DNA of 64,000 bases from Streptomyces venezuelae (GCF_008642315.1 NZ_CP029192.1:806001-870000), one strand, 5' to 3'. Positions 42,793 through 52,883 are shown, numbered from the stretch's first letter. Translations and numbers: made by a program. Notes: generated from the letters alone by a model not told the origin.

Positions 42793-44433
42793 TCAGGAGC
42801 TCCGCTCGATGGACTTCTGGTACTCGCGGGCCATCTGCTCCAGGCCCTTGTTCTTCCACTCGGCCCAGAAGGGCCGCCATTCGCCGATCTTCTTGCGCCC
42901 GCTGACGATGTCGTTGACCAGGTCGGTCGCCTCGGTGGACATGCGCCCGTAGTGCTGGGTGTACGCGTCCGAGTAGTGGCCGACCGTGGGGTTGCGGATC
43001 GCGGTCTCCAGGAGCTTCTGCTCGGCCGCGTAGACGTCCTTGACGTCCTGGACGCGGTCGGTGCCGGGGAAGCTGGACGCGATGAGCGCGAAGGGGGAGG
43101 TCGTCGACGTCTGCAGGCCGCTGAAGAGGCCCTCGACCTGCTGCTTGCCCTGCTTGGTGCGGTCGGGGAAGCCGTTCTTGTCGTACGTGAAGTCCTCGCC
43201 CTCGGTGCCGTACTCCAGGAACTGTCGTTCCTTGCTGCCGAACGGCGCGGCCAGGTAGTCGAGGACGCGCAGAAGCATGCGGACCCGCTTCTCGTCGCCC
43301 TTCTTGATGGCGGTGTAGCCGATGGTGCCCAGGTGGTAGTGGTGGTTGGGCTTGTTGCCGCCCGCGGCGAAGGGGATGAGGATCTCGGCGGCGAGGGCGG
43401 GGTCCTGGACGCGGATCTCCTTGCGCGCGTTGTACGGGTTGGCGTGGACGGTCGCGCCGATCGTGCCCTGCGCCATCTTGATGTAGGCGTCGGCCATCTT
43501 GGGGTTGCCGGGGTAGAAGACGCCCGCCTTCTTGAGCTTCAGGACGAAGTCGAGGGCGGCCTCGTACTCGTCGGTGTCCTGGAACCAGGTCAGCGAACCG
43601 TCCTTGTTCCGCCGCCACTTGTTGGGCGCGCCGAAGCACTGGCTCATCACGCTGACGGCGTTGACGTAGATCGGCTCAAGGGCCCACGTCTTGCCGCCGG
43701 TGACCTCCTTGCACTTGGCGAGGAACTCCTCCGGGCCGCTCGACGCGATGCCGTCCGCCTTCTCCCAGACCTTCGGGTTGCCCGCGTAGACCTGGCCGAA
43801 CGAGGGGTAGGGGACGGGCGCGCCCCAGATCTTGCCGTTGACGACGGCGGTCTTCCAGTGCGCGGGGGTCATCGCGGCGAGGTTCGGATACTGCTTCACC
43901 GCGTCCCCGGAGACGTACTCCGTGATGTCCGCGCACTTGGCCTCGAGGAGTTCGGCGACGTGCTGGATGCCCTGGTTCGGCGGTATCCAGAGCAGGTCGG
44001 GCAGGTCGCCGCCGGCGATGGTCGCGGAGAACTTCTCCTCGTAGCCGGGGTCGGTGCCGAGGATGGCGGTGAGCTCGACGCCGAGCTCCTTGTCGAGGCT
44101 GCGCCAGTACGCGTTGGAGCCCTTGGGGGTCGGCGGCTGCGTCCAGATCTCGGTGAGCATGGTGATCTTCGAACCGTCGCCCGGGGTCTTCGCGACGCTG
44201 CGGACCAGGTCCTTCGGGTAGGAGAGGAACCCCGCCGAGAGGCCCTTCGCGTTGGGGGCGAGGTCGGGCTTGATCTTGTCGAAGGGGACGTGGGTGGGCA
44301 GCTTCACCTTCGACGACGCGGCCTCGCCGGTCTTCTTCGCGGACGAGCCGCACCCCGTCAGGGAGGTGACGGCCGCGCCCGCGGCAACGGAGGTGGAGAG
44401 GCTCAGGAAGGTGCGTCGGGACATGCCGGGCAT
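42793..44433 (-). CDS. Extracellular sugar-binding lipoprotein (LplA-like)
   Basis: A 546-residue solute-binding protein of an ABC importer. The N-terminus has a Tat-like SRRTFLSL motif and a lipobox LTGC, then a large periplasmic-type two-lobe fold with GDLPDLLWIPPNQ and GYEEKFSATIAGG. Size and sequence type match LplA-like oligosaccharide-binding proteins. ATG 44433 is chosen because GGAG lies six bases upstream. Third gene of a leftward importer operon, 65 bp after the second permease. Confidence 0.9.
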   Translation of the reverse strand: MPGMSRRTFLSLSTSVAAGAAVTSLTGCGSSAKKTGEAASSKVKLPTHVPFDKIKPDLAPNAKGLSAGFLSYPKDLVRSVAKTPGDGSKITMLTEIWTQPPTPKGSNAYWRSLDKELGVELTAILGTDPGYEEKFSATIAGGDLPDLLWIPPNQGIQHVAELLEAKCADITEYVSGDAVKQYPNLAAMTPAHWKTAVVNGKIWGAPVPYPSFGQVYAGNPKVWEKADGIASSGPEEFLAKCKEVTGGKTWALEPIYVNAVSVMSQCFGAPNKWRRNKDGSLTWFQDTDEYEAALDFVLKLKKAGVFYPGNPKMADAYIKMAQGTIGATVHANPYNARKEIRVQDPALAAEILIPFAAGGNKPNHHYHLGTIGYTAIKKGDEKRVRMLLRVLDYLAAPFGSKERQFLEYGTEGEDFTYDKNGFPDRTKQGKQQVEGLFSGLQTSTTSPFALIASSFPGTDRVQDVKDVYAAEQKLLETAIRNPTVGHYSDAYTQHYGRMSTEATDLVNDIVSGRKKIGEWRPFWAEWKNKGLEQMAREYQKSIERSS

Positions 44434-44498
44434 GGGGATCTCCGCGGATGTGGTCGTGGTGGGGAAGACGGGGCGGGGCCGGCCCTGGGGGGGGTGGG

Positions 44499-45422
44499 TC
44501 AGCCCTTGATGGCGCCGGTGAGCACGCCCTTGGTGAAGTACTTCTGCAGGAACGGGAAGAGCGCCAGGATCGGCAGCAGCGCGAGCATGACGACGGCCAT
44601 GGACAGGGACTGCTGCGGCGGCATGTGGGCGATGCCGAGCTGGTCGCTCGTCATGGACTTGTTCTGGACGACGTAGGTGCGCAGGACCAGCTGGATGGGC
44701 CACTTGCCCGAGTCGTTCAGGTAGAGCATCGCGTTGAAGAAGGCGTTCCAGTACGTCACCGCGTAGAAGAGGCCGACGACGGCGACGACTCCCTTGGAGA
44801 GCGGCAGCACGATGCGGGTGAGGATGCGCCAGTCCCCCGCGCCGTCGATGCGGGCGGCCTGGTAGAGCTCCTCGGGGATGTTCATGAAGAACGCCCGCAG
44901 GACGACGAGGTTGAAGGCGTTGATGAGTACCGGCAGGATCAACGACCAGTAGGAGTCGAGGAGTCCGAGCTCCTTGACCACCACGTACATCGGGACCATG
45001 CCCGGCGCGAACAGCAGCGTGAACAGGACCATCAGCAGGATCGGCTTGCTGCCGGGGACGCCACGCTTGCTCAGGGCGTACGCGAGGGCGATCGTCGTCA
45101 GGAGCGACAGCGCCGTGCCGACCACCGTGATGAGGACGCTCACGACGACCGCGCGGGAGACGATGCCGCCGGACAGGATCGTGCGGTACGCCTCCAGGGT
45201 CGGGTCCGTGGGGAAGAGGACGAAGCCCCCGGACTCGGTGATCTCCTTGCGGGAGGCGAGGCTGGTGGAGAGGACCGTGAGGAAGGGCAGGATCATCACG
45301 GCGCAGATGACGGTGATGACGACGGCCTTGGCGGCCGAGCCGATCTTCGTCGGCGGCTCTTCCCAGGCGGGCCGCTCCTCGCGGGCCCGGGTGGTGCGCA
45401 GGGGGAATCCGAAGCCGGTCAT
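44499..45422 (-). CDS. Carbohydrate ABC permease (LplC/MalG type)
   Basis: A 307-residue inner-membrane permease with six helices and the ATPase-contact EAA motif (YQAARIDGAGDWRILTRIVLP). Its ATG overlaps the stop of the partner permease as ATGA. No ATPase gene is in the operon, so a shared MsiK-type ATPase elsewhere probably powers it, as is usual in Streptomyces sugar importers. Confidence 0.93.
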   Translation of the reverse strand: MTGFGFPLRTTRAREERPAWEEPPTKIGSAAKAVVITVICAVMILPFLTVLSTSLASRKEITESGGFVLFPTDPTLEAYRTILSGGIVSRAVVVSVLITVVGTALSLLTTIALAYALSKRGVPGSKPILLMVLFTLLFAPGMVPMYVVVKELGLLDSYWSLILPVLINAFNLVVLRAFFMNIPEELYQAARIDGAGDWRILTRIVLPLSKGVVAVVGLFYAVTYWNAFFNAMLYLNDSGKWPIQLVLRTYVVQNKSMTSDQLGIAHMPPQQSLSMAVVMLALLPILALFPFLQKYFTKGVLTGAIKG

Positions 45423-46438
45423 TTGCTGTACACCCCGTGCTCTCCGAAAGCGTGGGCGACCTTGTTGGCGCCCCAGATCATCAGGGCGCCGATGACGCCC
45501 TTGACCAGTCCTGCCGCGGCTCCGACGCCCCAGTCGCCGTAGACCACGCCGTGGTAGTAGATGTACGTGTCGAGGACCTCCGCGGCTCTCGCGCCGACCG
45601 CGTCGCGCTGGAGGAGGAACTGCTCGAAGCCGACGGAGAGCACGTCACCGAGGCGGAGCACGAGCAGCATGATGGTGACGCCCCGGACGGCGGGCAGGGT
45701 GACGTGCCACATGCGGCGCCAGCGCCCCGCGCCGTCGACGGCCGCCGATTCGTACAGGCTCTGGTCGACGTTGGCGAGCGCAGCCAGGTAAATGATCATT
45801 CCCCAGCCGATGTCCTTCCAGATCACCTGGCCGGTGATGAGGAGCGGGAAGGTGCTGGGGTCGCTCATCACGTCGAGCGGCGACATGCCGTGGTCGCGCA
45901 GGTAGTTGCTGAAGAGGCCGGCGCCGCCGAGGACCTGCTGGAAGAGCGCGACGACCAGCACCCACGAGATGAAGTGCGGGAGGTACACGACGCTCTGCAC
46001 GAACTTCTTCACGCGCGGGCTGACCAGGCTGTTGATCAGCAGTGCGAGGGCCAGCGGGGCCGGGAAGAAGAAGATCAGCTGGAGTGCGGCGAAGGCGAGG
46101 GTGTTGCGGACCGACTCCCAGAACGCCGGGTCGGCGAAGAGCTCCTGGAAGTTGGCGAGGCCGACCAACGGGCTGTCCTTGAAGCCGATGAAGGGCTGGT
46201 AGTCCTGGAAGGCGATGACGTTGCCCAGCATCGGGACGTAGAAGAAGCCGATGAAGAAGAGCACGCCCGGGGCCATGAGGGCGAGCATCACCCAGTTGTT
46301 GCGCAGCCGGACACGCAGCGGGGCGCGCAGGCGCAGCTGCGAACCGGGGCCAGGCGACGGGGAGTTCGACGTCGTCCTGGACTCGGACGCGGGCGGTGAC
46401 GCGGCCTGTGGCCTGCGTCGCGTTGCAGGGGATGTCAC
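45419..46438 (-). CDS. Carbohydrate ABC permease (LplB type)
   Basis: A 339-residue permease with six helices after a Ser/Pro-rich N-terminus. The EAA motif is YESAAVDGAGRWRRMWHVTLP. The GTG at 46438 has GGGAG five bases upstream. First gene of the importer operon; a palindrome (46484-46496) lies 46 bp upstream and is a likely operator. Partner of the LplC-type permease. Confidence 0.93.
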   Translation of the reverse strand: MTSPATRRRPQAASPPASESRTTSNSPSPGPGSQLRLRAPLRVRLRNNWVMLALMAPGVLFFIGFFYVPMLGNVIAFQDYQPFIGFKDSPLVGLANFQELFADPAFWESVRNTLAFAALQLIFFFPAPLALALLINSLVSPRVKKFVQSVVYLPHFISWVLVVALFQQVLGGAGLFSNYLRDHGMSPLDVMSDPSTFPLLITGQVIWKDIGWGMIIYLAALANVDQSLYESAAVDGAGRWRRMWHVTLPAVRGVTIMLLVLRLGDVLSVGFEQFLLQRDAVGARAAEVLDTYIYYHGVVYGDWGVGAAAGLVKGVIGALMIWGANKVAHAFGEHGVYSK

Positions 46439-46483
46439 TCGTGCTCCCTGGCCTGGCGGCGAATGCGGCGAATAAAGAAGCCA

Positions 46484-46496
46484 ACTTTCCGAAAGT
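46484..46496. promoter_or_regulatory. Palindrome ACTTTC-C-GAAAGT upstream of the importer operon
   Basis: A perfect 6-bp dyad around one base, 46 bp before the LplB-type GTG and after the ROK gene. It is a reasonable operator for the importer operon, possibly for the adjacent ROK regulator, though the ROK half-site cannot be confirmed by eye. Confidence 0.5.
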
Positions 46497-46545
46497 GAGC
46501 CACATCATGGAAGCGCCGCCCGCGCCCGTCAACCACTTGTGAGTC

Positions 46546-47706
46546 CTAAGGGGTTGGACTTTTCTGCGTGGCGCGGTCGATGTGTTCCGTCTGTTCCAGG
46601 TGGTCCAGTGCGAGGCGGGCCGCCCCGATTGCGGTGGATTCTTCACCCAGGACGGAGGTGCGCACCTCGGGTGCGTACGGGCAGCGTTCGGCGAGGCGCC
46701 GCGCGAACGGCTCGCTCAGGAGGGCGCCCGCGCGGGAGATGCCGCCGCCGAGCACGACCGCGCGCGGGTCGAGCACGGCGACGTGGCGGGTGAGGCTGTC
46801 GGCGAGGCACTCGGCGAAGGCGCGCAGGGTGTAGCGGGCGCCGCCGTCACCGGCGGCAGCGGCGGTGACGACCGCGCGTGCCGCGTTCTCGCGAGTGGGC
46901 CGTTCCGCGCCCTGGTGACCGGCGAACCAGTCGAGAAGCCGCTGGTAGGAGCGTCCCCAGCCGTCGCCCGCGGCCATCTCGCCGGCCGCACCGTGGTGCC
47001 CGCGGTGGAGTTCGCCGCGGAGCCACAGGCCGATGCCGAGGCGGTTGCCGACGTAGAGGTAGACGCAGTCGCGCACGTCGACGCTGACGCCGCCGGTGCA
47101 CTCGGCGAGGGTGGCCAGCTGGATGTCGTTGCCGACGACAACGGGTCCGTGGACGGTGTCCGCAAGGTCGCGTGCGAGGTCGCGCCCCGTCCACTCGGGC
47201 AGCGAGTCGCTGACCGCGACGCGCCCCTCGGTGTCGACCATGCCGCTGGTGCCGATGCCGGTGGCCAGCGGGCGCACCCCGGCCGCCTCGGGCTTGGCGA
47301 GGCAGCCGGCGATCGCGGCGCGCACAGCGTCGAGCCGTGCGTGCGCGGGCAGTTCGGGCGTGACGGCGACGCGCTGGGCCGCGACGGTGCGGCCGAGCAG
47401 GTCGGCGGCGAGCACGAGGACCTTGTGCGCGCCGATGTCCACGCCGAGTACGTGCCCGGCCTCGGCGCGGAACCGGAACCTGCGGGCCGGTCTGCCGACT
47501 CCGCCACTGCCCGGCGTGAGCTCCACGAGCCTGCCCTCGCGCAGGAGTTGGGCGGTGAGGTCCTGGGCCGTGGGCCGGGAGACGCCGATCAGCGCGGCCA
47601 GCTCGGGCACGGTGATCTCGTCGCGCTCGCGCAGCACGCGCAGGGCGGCCGCCGCGTTCAGCCGTCGCAGCAGTGACGGATCGCCACTCAACGGGTCGCC
47701 ACTCAT
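46546..47706 (-). CDS. ROK-family transcriptional regulator
   Basis: A 386-residue regulator with an N-terminal winged helix-turn-helix (VPELAALIGVSRPTAQDLTAQLL) and a ROK kinase-like sugar-sensing domain (GVDIGAHKVLVLAADL, GIGTSGMVD, AVVLGGGISRAG). The usual ROK zinc-site CxCGxxGC pattern is absent, so sugar binding may differ from the norm. It is divergent from the large putative glycosidase gene (94-bp gap) and upstream of the importer operon on the same strand, so it probably represses both until the sugar is present. Confidence 0.9.
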   Translation of the reverse strand: MSGDPLSGDPSLLRRLNAAAALRVLRERDEITVPELAALIGVSRPTAQDLTAQLLREGRLVELTPGSGGVGRPARRFRFRAEAGHVLGVDIGAHKVLVLAADLLGRTVAAQRVAVTPELPAHARLDAVRAAIAGCLAKPEAAGVRPLATGIGTSGMVDTEGRVAVSDSLPEWTGRDLARDLADTVHGPVVVGNDIQLATLAECTGGVSVDVRDCVYLYVGNRLGIGLWLRGELHRGHHGAAGEMAAGDGWGRSYQRLLDWFAGHQGAERPTRENAARAVVTAAAAGDGGARYTLRAFAECLADSLTRHVAVLDPRAVVLGGGISRAGALLSEPFARRLAERCPYAPEVRTSVLGEESTAIGAARLALDHLEQTEHIDRATQKSPTP

Positions 47707-47800
47707 GGGTCCCTCCCCCTTGACAGCACAATCGGTTGCTCCCAGGGTGACCCGGAGCGATTCAGAAACTTACCTAACAAACAGCGCCCTGGGAGCACGG

Positions 47801-50800
47801 ATGGGTCAGACAGAACCGCGGGCCGGCCACCCCGAGCTGGCGTGCGGCGTCGGCATCTGGGATCAGGACGTCTACGGGAATCATCGCCTGCTCGTGGAGG
47901 TCACCGACGCGGCCCCCGCCGTCGCGGCCGAACTCCCCTGGCGCCGCCAGGGCGTGAGCGTACGCTCCGTCATGGGCGACGTGGACGTGATCGTCCTCGC
48001 GCCCTCCGGGCTGCGCGTGCACAACACCGTGACCGTCGAGGCGACCGGGGAACGCGGCCGTATCGCCTTCGAGCCGGTGGAGGGCCCTGGGGCGTACGCG
48101 GTGCACTACCTGCCGTACGCGCACACGGGCAAGCCCTACTACCCGCAGGCCGCCTACCGGCCGCCCACCCGGACCGCCGACCCCGGCTGGGCGCACCGCT
48201 GCGGCCTCGACGGAGGCGGCGTCGAAGGAGCGGGCACCGACGGGCCCGGGGCGACAGGAACCAGGGCGGGCGGCTGGGCCCGGCTCCCCCGGGCCGAGGC
48301 GTTCCGCTACGAAGCGGCGAGCGCTCTCGACTCGTTCGCCCCCATGGGCTTCGCCGCGACCGGGGCCGAGTGCGAGGCGCTGCGCGAGGCGCACTCCGGC
48401 GAGCGGTTCGTGGTCTTCGCCGAGGATCGCGCGTACCCGCTGGGCCGGTACGGGAGTCTGCCCGCGCGCTGGGCGCGGACGGCGCCCGGCGCGGCGTTCA
48501 CGGGTGCGGCGGACCGCGGGGAGTTCTACGCGGTGCAGGTCGGCGTGTACGCGCTCGCCGACCTCACGGAGGTGCGGGCCGAGGTGCGCGGGCTGCCCTT
48601 CGCCGTGCGGTGCCTGAGCACGGGTGGCGTCGACGCGCGCGGCGCCGCCTTCGAGCGGAACGTCGAGGTCGTCGAGGGCGGGGTGACGGCGCTGTGGTGC
48701 GGCGTCGACGTGCCCGAGGAAGCCCGATCCGGCCTCTACGAAGGTGAGATCGCCGTCAGCGCGCGGGGCGTCCCGGAGCGCACACTGCCCTTGCGGCTCA
48801 CCGTGCGCGAGACCGTGGTCGAAGGACACGGCGCGGGCGATCCGGCCCGGCTTGCCCGGCTCCGCTGGCTCGACTCGACGCTGGCACAGGACGACGAGGT
48901 GGTCCCGCCGTTCACGCCCGTCGAGGTCGACGGGCAGCGGCTCGCGATCCTCGGACGCGCCGTGGAGCTCGGCCCCGACGGCCTGCCCCACCGGATCTCC
49001 TCGGCCTTCACGCCGTCCGTGACCCGCGCCGACGGCCCCGAGCGCGAACTGCTCGCCGCCCCCGTGACGTTCGGCGTCGGGCGCACCCTGGAGTACGGGC
49101 CGCTCGCCGTCGACCAGCCGGGCCCGGCCCGCGCGCGGTGGTCGACGACGGCGACCGGCGAGGCCGTACACCTGTGCCTGGACGGCGAGTTGGAGTCCGA
49201 CGGCTTCCTCGCCCTGCACGCCACCCTAGAGGCCACCGCCGACACCGAACTCGACGTGCGCCTGGACGTGCCGTTGCGCGAGGACATCGCGCGGTACGCC
49301 ATGGGACTCGGCCTCACGGGCCGCGCGTGCCCGGCGACGTACGACTGGACGTGGGACACCCCCACCCGCAACCAGGACGCCTGCTGGCTCGGCGACCCGG
49401 CGGCCGGCCTGCACCTCTCGCTGCGCGACGAGCACTACGCGCGCCCGCTCAACACCAACTACTACCGGGAGAAGCCCCTGGTCACGCCGCGCTCCTGGGC
49501 GGGCGACGGGGACGGCGGGGTGCGGCTGCGCACGCACGACGGCGTGCGGACGCTCACCGCCTTCAGCGGCCCGCTGCGGCTGCGCGCGGGCGAGAGCCGC
49601 CGCTTCACCTGCCGGCTGCTGCTCACCCCGTTCAAACCGCTCGACCCGGCGCGCCAGCTCACCGAGCGGTACTTCCACGCGTACGCCTCCCCGGGCGAGG
49701 TCGCGGCATACGGCGCGAACGTCGTCAACCTGCACCACGCGACGCCGCCGAACCCGTACATCAACGACCCGCTGCTCGCCGCCGGGACACTGCGCGCCTA
49801 CACGGACGAGGCGCACCGGCTCGGGGTGCGCGTGAAGGTGTACGACACGATCCGCGAACTCACGCGGCACACGCCGGAGTTGCCGGTCCTCGCCGCGCTC
49901 GGCGACGAGATCTTCGCGCCGGGCCCAGGCGGTGGGCACGCGTGGCTGCGGGAGCACATGGGCGACAGCTACGTCCCCGGCTGGGTGGCGCCCGACGTGG
50001 GTGACGTCGCGGTCGTCACGTCCGGCGACTCGCGGTGGCACAACTCCTATGTGTGCGGCATCGACCGGCTGCGCCGGATCGTCGGCGTGGACGGGCTCTA
50101 TCTGGACGACGTCGCCTACGACAGGACCACGATGAAGAGGGTCCGCAAGGCGCTGGCCCGGTCCGCCGCGTCCGCGCCGCTCGTCGACCTCCACTCGTGC
50201 AACCAGTTCCGTGCGCCGGACGGCTTCGCGTCGAGCGCGAACCTGTACGCGGAGCTGCTGCCGTACGTCGACCGGCTCTGGCTCGGCGAGCTCTTCGACT
50301 ACGAGGGCCGTGACGGCGCGGACGGCGCCGACCCCGCGTACTGGCTCGTCGAGATGTCCGGCGTCCCGTTCGGGCTGATGGGCGAGATGCTGGAGGGCGG
50401 CGGCAATCCGTGGCGCGGTCTGGTGTTCGGCATGACGGCACGGGCCCCGATGACCGACGTACGGCCGCTGTGGCGGGCCTTCGACCTGCTGCGGCTCCCC
50501 GAGGCGGAGATCACCGGCTGGTGGGCGGGCGATCCGCCGGTGCGGACGGGGCGTGCCGACGTCCTCGCGACCACGTGGCGGGGCCCCGGCGGGACGGCGA
50601 CCGCGCTGGCGTCGTGGGCACCGGAGCCCGTCGAGGTGGTGCTGGGCACGGAGGCGGGGCCGGTGGCGGCCTACGCCCCCGCGATCGACGGTTTCCAGCC
50701 GGAGCGGTCGTTCGCCGAGGGCGAGCCGGTCCCGGTGGCTCCGGGACGCGGCTGGCTGCTGCGCGTCGACTCGCCCTCGGCGGATGCCGGCGCGGCTACT

Positions 50801-50809
50801 TCCCCATGA
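47801..50809 (+). CDS. Large putative glycoside hydrolase (DUF6067-like)
   Basis: A 1002-residue protein without an obvious signal peptide, so probably cytoplasmic. The first half is beta-rich; the second half is a TIM-barrel-like region with GANVVNLHHATPPNPYINDP, RLGVRVKVYDTIRELTRH, VDGLYLDDVAYDRTTMKR and LWLGELFDYEG. Acidic residues in YLDDVAYD and GELFDYEG are candidate catalytic groups. It resembles DUF6067/GH123-like glycosidase-type proteins, but the family call is from memory and the substrate is unknown. ATG 47801 has GGGAG six bases upstream. Placement opposite a ROK gene and sugar importer supports glycan use. Its end overlaps the convergent capA gene by 14 bp. Confidence 0.75.
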   Translation: MGQTEPRAGHPELACGVGIWDQDVYGNHRLLVEVTDAAPAVAAELPWRRQGVSVRSVMGDVDVIVLAPSGLRVHNTVTVEATGERGRIAFEPVEGPGAYAVHYLPYAHTGKPYYPQAAYRPPTRTADPGWAHRCGLDGGGVEGAGTDGPGATGTRAGGWARLPRAEAFRYEAASALDSFAPMGFAATGAECEALREAHSGERFVVFAEDRAYPLGRYGSLPARWARTAPGAAFTGAADRGEFYAVQVGVYALADLTEVRAEVRGLPFAVRCLSTGGVDARGAAFERNVEVVEGGVTALWCGVDVPEEARSGLYEGEIAVSARGVPERTLPLRLTVRETVVEGHGAGDPARLARLRWLDSTLAQDDEVVPPFTPVEVDGQRLAILGRAVELGPDGLPHRISSAFTPSVTRADGPERELLAAPVTFGVGRTLEYGPLAVDQPGPARARWSTTATGEAVHLCLDGELESDGFLALHATLEATADTELDVRLDVPLREDIARYAMGLGLTGRACPATYDWTWDTPTRNQDACWLGDPAAGLHLSLRDEHYARPLNTNYYREKPLVTPRSWAGDGDGGVRLRTHDGVRTLTAFSGPLRLRAGESRRFTCRLLLTPFKPLDPARQLTERYFHAYASPGEVAAYGANVVNLHHATPPNPYINDPLLAAGTLRAYTDEAHRLGVRVKVYDTIRELTRHTPELPVLAALGDEIFAPGPGGGHAWLREHMGDSYVPGWVAPDVGDVAVVTSGDSRWHNSYVCGIDRLRRIVGVDGLYLDDVAYDRTTMKRVRKALARSAASAPLVDLHSCNQFRAPDGFASSANLYAELLPYVDRLWLGELFDYEGRDGADGADPAYWLVEMSGVPFGLMGEMLEGGGNPWRGLVFGMTARAPMTDVRPLWRAFDLLRLPEAEITGWWAGDPPVRTGRADVLATTWRGPGGTATALASWAPEPVEVVLGTEAGPVAAYAPAIDGFQPERSFAEGEPVPVAPGRGWLLRVDSPSADAGAATSP

Positions 50810-52079
50810 CGAGGCCGTCCTTGCCCGCGCCGCGGCTGAGGACGACACGGCGGATGCGGTCGCGGACGTCGCTGACGTCGGCGCCCCGGTCCAGGGCGGT
50901 GTTGAGGTTGACGACGCGGACGGAGTCGGTGTCGAACAGCATCGGGAGGAACTCGGCCTTCTTCACCCGCCAGCGGGCGCCCGGCTCGGCGGGCGGCGCG
51001 AAGGTGAAGCGGCCGATGGTGCCCTGGTTGCCGCGCGGGTCGTGCGCGCCCTCGTGATTGATCATGTCGCCTGCGACCTGGTCGCCCATGCCGTAGACGA
51101 CCCAGGTGCCGTTGACCTTCTCGTAGGCCTGCGGGACGTGGGCGTGGGTGCCGAGGATGAGGTCGATGTCGGGGCGCCCGTCCGTGCGGGACGCCGTGAG
51201 CTGCTTGCCGAGGCGCAGCTGCTGCTTGTCCGGCGCGTCCTGCCACTCGCTGCCCCAGTGCAGGCTGACGACCACGACGTCGGCGCCCGCCTTGCGGGCC
51301 GCCCTGGCGTCCGCCACGATCTTGTCGCGGTCGATGAGGTCGACGGTCCACGGCTTGCCCTTCGGCAGCGGATAGCCGTTCGTGCCGTAGGTGTACGCGA
51401 GCTGTGCGACCTTGGCGTCACCGGCCCGCAGCCACGCCGGGGTCTTGTCCTCGGCGGCCGAGCGGGCCGAGCCCGCGTGCTTGACGCCCGCCTTGTCGAG
51501 CGCGTCCAGAGTGCGGCGCACGCCGGCCGCGCCGTCGTCGAGGGTGTGGTTGGAGGCGGTGGAGCACGCGTCGTACCCGGTGGCCTTGAGTGCGCGGGCC
51601 ACCTGGGGCGGGGACTTGAAGCTGGGGTAGCCGCTGTAGTCGCCGTCCGCGCCGTAGACCGTCTCCATGTGGCAGATCGCCACGTCGGCCTTGCTGATGA
51701 CGGGTTTGGCGCCCGCGAGCATCGGCTTGAAGTCGTAGCCGTCGCCGCCTGCGTCCGCGTTGGCCTTGCGGATGATCGATGCGTGCGGCAGGACGTCGCC
51801 GGAGGCGGCGAGGGTGAAGCCGCGCTTGCCCGCCGCGGATCCGCCGGCCGGGGAGTGCGCCGGGGCCGCGCCCTCGTCGGCGCGGTGGGAGTCGCCGTGC
51901 CGGACGGGTTCCTTTTCGGCCGTCGGCCGCTGGGCCGTGCAGGCGGTGGTGCCCGCGAGGCCGACGATCAGAAGGGCCGCCGCGGCGGCCGCCGCGGGAC
52001 GCGGACGCGGGGCCTTCCGCGCGTTGTGGGAGGTGGGGACGGGGCGTGTGTGCCGTGTGATCCGTGCGCGCTGCTTCAT
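50796..52079 (-). CDS. CapA-family exported protein
   Basis: A 427-residue exported protein of the CapA/PgsA (poly-gamma-glutamate synthesis) family with a calcineurin-like metallophosphatase fold. The signal peptide ends in a lipobox-like GTTACT. Family motifs are ASGDVLPHASI, ETVYGADGDYSGYPSFKSP, ASNHTLDDGAAGV, SLHWGSEW and LGTHAHVPQAYEKVNGTWVVYGMGD. Most free-standing actinobacterial members have no known substrate. ATG 52079 is preferred (GGGAG upstream) over ATG 52127. Confidence 0.9.
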   Translation of the reverse strand: MKQRARITRHTRPVPTSHNARKAPRPRPAAAAAAALLIVGLAGTTACTAQRPTAEKEPVRHGDSHRADEGAAPAHSPAGGSAAGKRGFTLAASGDVLPHASIIRKANADAGGDGYDFKPMLAGAKPVISKADVAICHMETVYGADGDYSGYPSFKSPPQVARALKATGYDACSTASNHTLDDGAAGVRRTLDALDKAGVKHAGSARSAAEDKTPAWLRAGDAKVAQLAYTYGTNGYPLPKGKPWTVDLIDRDKIVADARAARKAGADVVVVSLHWGSEWQDAPDKQQLRLGKQLTASRTDGRPDIDLILGTHAHVPQAYEKVNGTWVVYGMGDQVAGDMINHEGAHDPRGNQGTIGRFTFAPPAEPGARWRVKKAEFLPMLFDTDSVRVVNLNTALDRGADVSDVRDRIRRVVLSRGAGKDGLVMGK

Positions 52080-52367
52080 CGGTCGGACTCCCTGGCTGGG
52101 ACGATATTCGGCCAGAAGAATCCACATACGGAGCTAACGGTTAAGCAAGGACCATTGCCGTCCAAGTACCTGAAACGGAGTCATACAATTCCACCTGTGA
52201 CGCGAACAACACAGGGCGGCCCACCTGCGGTGAAACCGACGCCCGGGTCAAGGCTCCGTAAAGCGCCTTGCTCGACACCCCTCTCGGGTAATCGGCTGTC
52301 CTCACCGTGTGCCGGATTGGGGGGCCAGAGCCGGTGACGCGCACGGCCCGGAGGAAGGCGGAGCAGG

Positions 52368-52883
52368 ATGCGACATGAGAGCAGAGGAAACCCCGACGGC
52401 ACGGGAGGCCCCCGGGACGGTGAACTGGTCGTCCCCATGGCGTGGTTGTACGCCGAATACATCGCCGACGAGCTGCTGCGCACCGGCGATCTGATGCCGC
52501 CGACCTCCTTCGAGTACCGGGCTGGGCGCGACGCCCTCGCCCTGACGATCTTCCTGTCGGACACCAAGAACGAGCTGTCCGGCATCCGCGTGGTCTCCCA
52601 GCTGGAGACCTGGCTGAGCCTGACCGCCTACGGCCAGCCCTGGCAGGACTGGGTGCGCGAGCGGATGGCGCTGCTCACGGCGGGCGCCGCCGCGGGCCCC
52701 GGACCCGATCTGGACCTCGCCGACCAGGCGTGGCGCTGGCTGCAGGAGACCGAACTCCTGGCACCCGACCTCGACTCCGTGCCCGGCCGCGCCGTCCAGG
52801 GCGAGGACGACGGGCCGAAGGTGTGGACCCCGGCGTGGCGGCTCGGGCTGCCGCTGGGACATCTGGCGATCCACCTCTTCTGA
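52368..52883 (+). CDS. Hypothetical protein (171 aa) before the anti-sigma gene
   Basis: A 171-residue soluble acidic protein of unknown function. The first 25 residues are Gly/Asp-rich and may be a leader; ATG 52437 (MAWLYAEYIADELL) is an alternative start. The rest is mainly helical with many Trp residues. No known motif was recognised. It ends 89 bp before the anti-sigma-like gene on the same strand. The 288 bp upstream, shared with capA, hold no clear feature beyond being AT-richer than the rest. Confidence 0.65.
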   Translation: MRHESRGNPDGTGGPRDGELVVPMAWLYAEYIADELLRTGDLMPPTSFEYRAGRDALALTIFLSDTKNELSGIRVVSQLETWLSLTAYGQPWQDWVRERMALLTAGAAAGPGPDLDLADQAWRWLQETELLAPDLDSVPGRAVQGEDDGPKVWTPAWRLGLPLGHLAIHLF

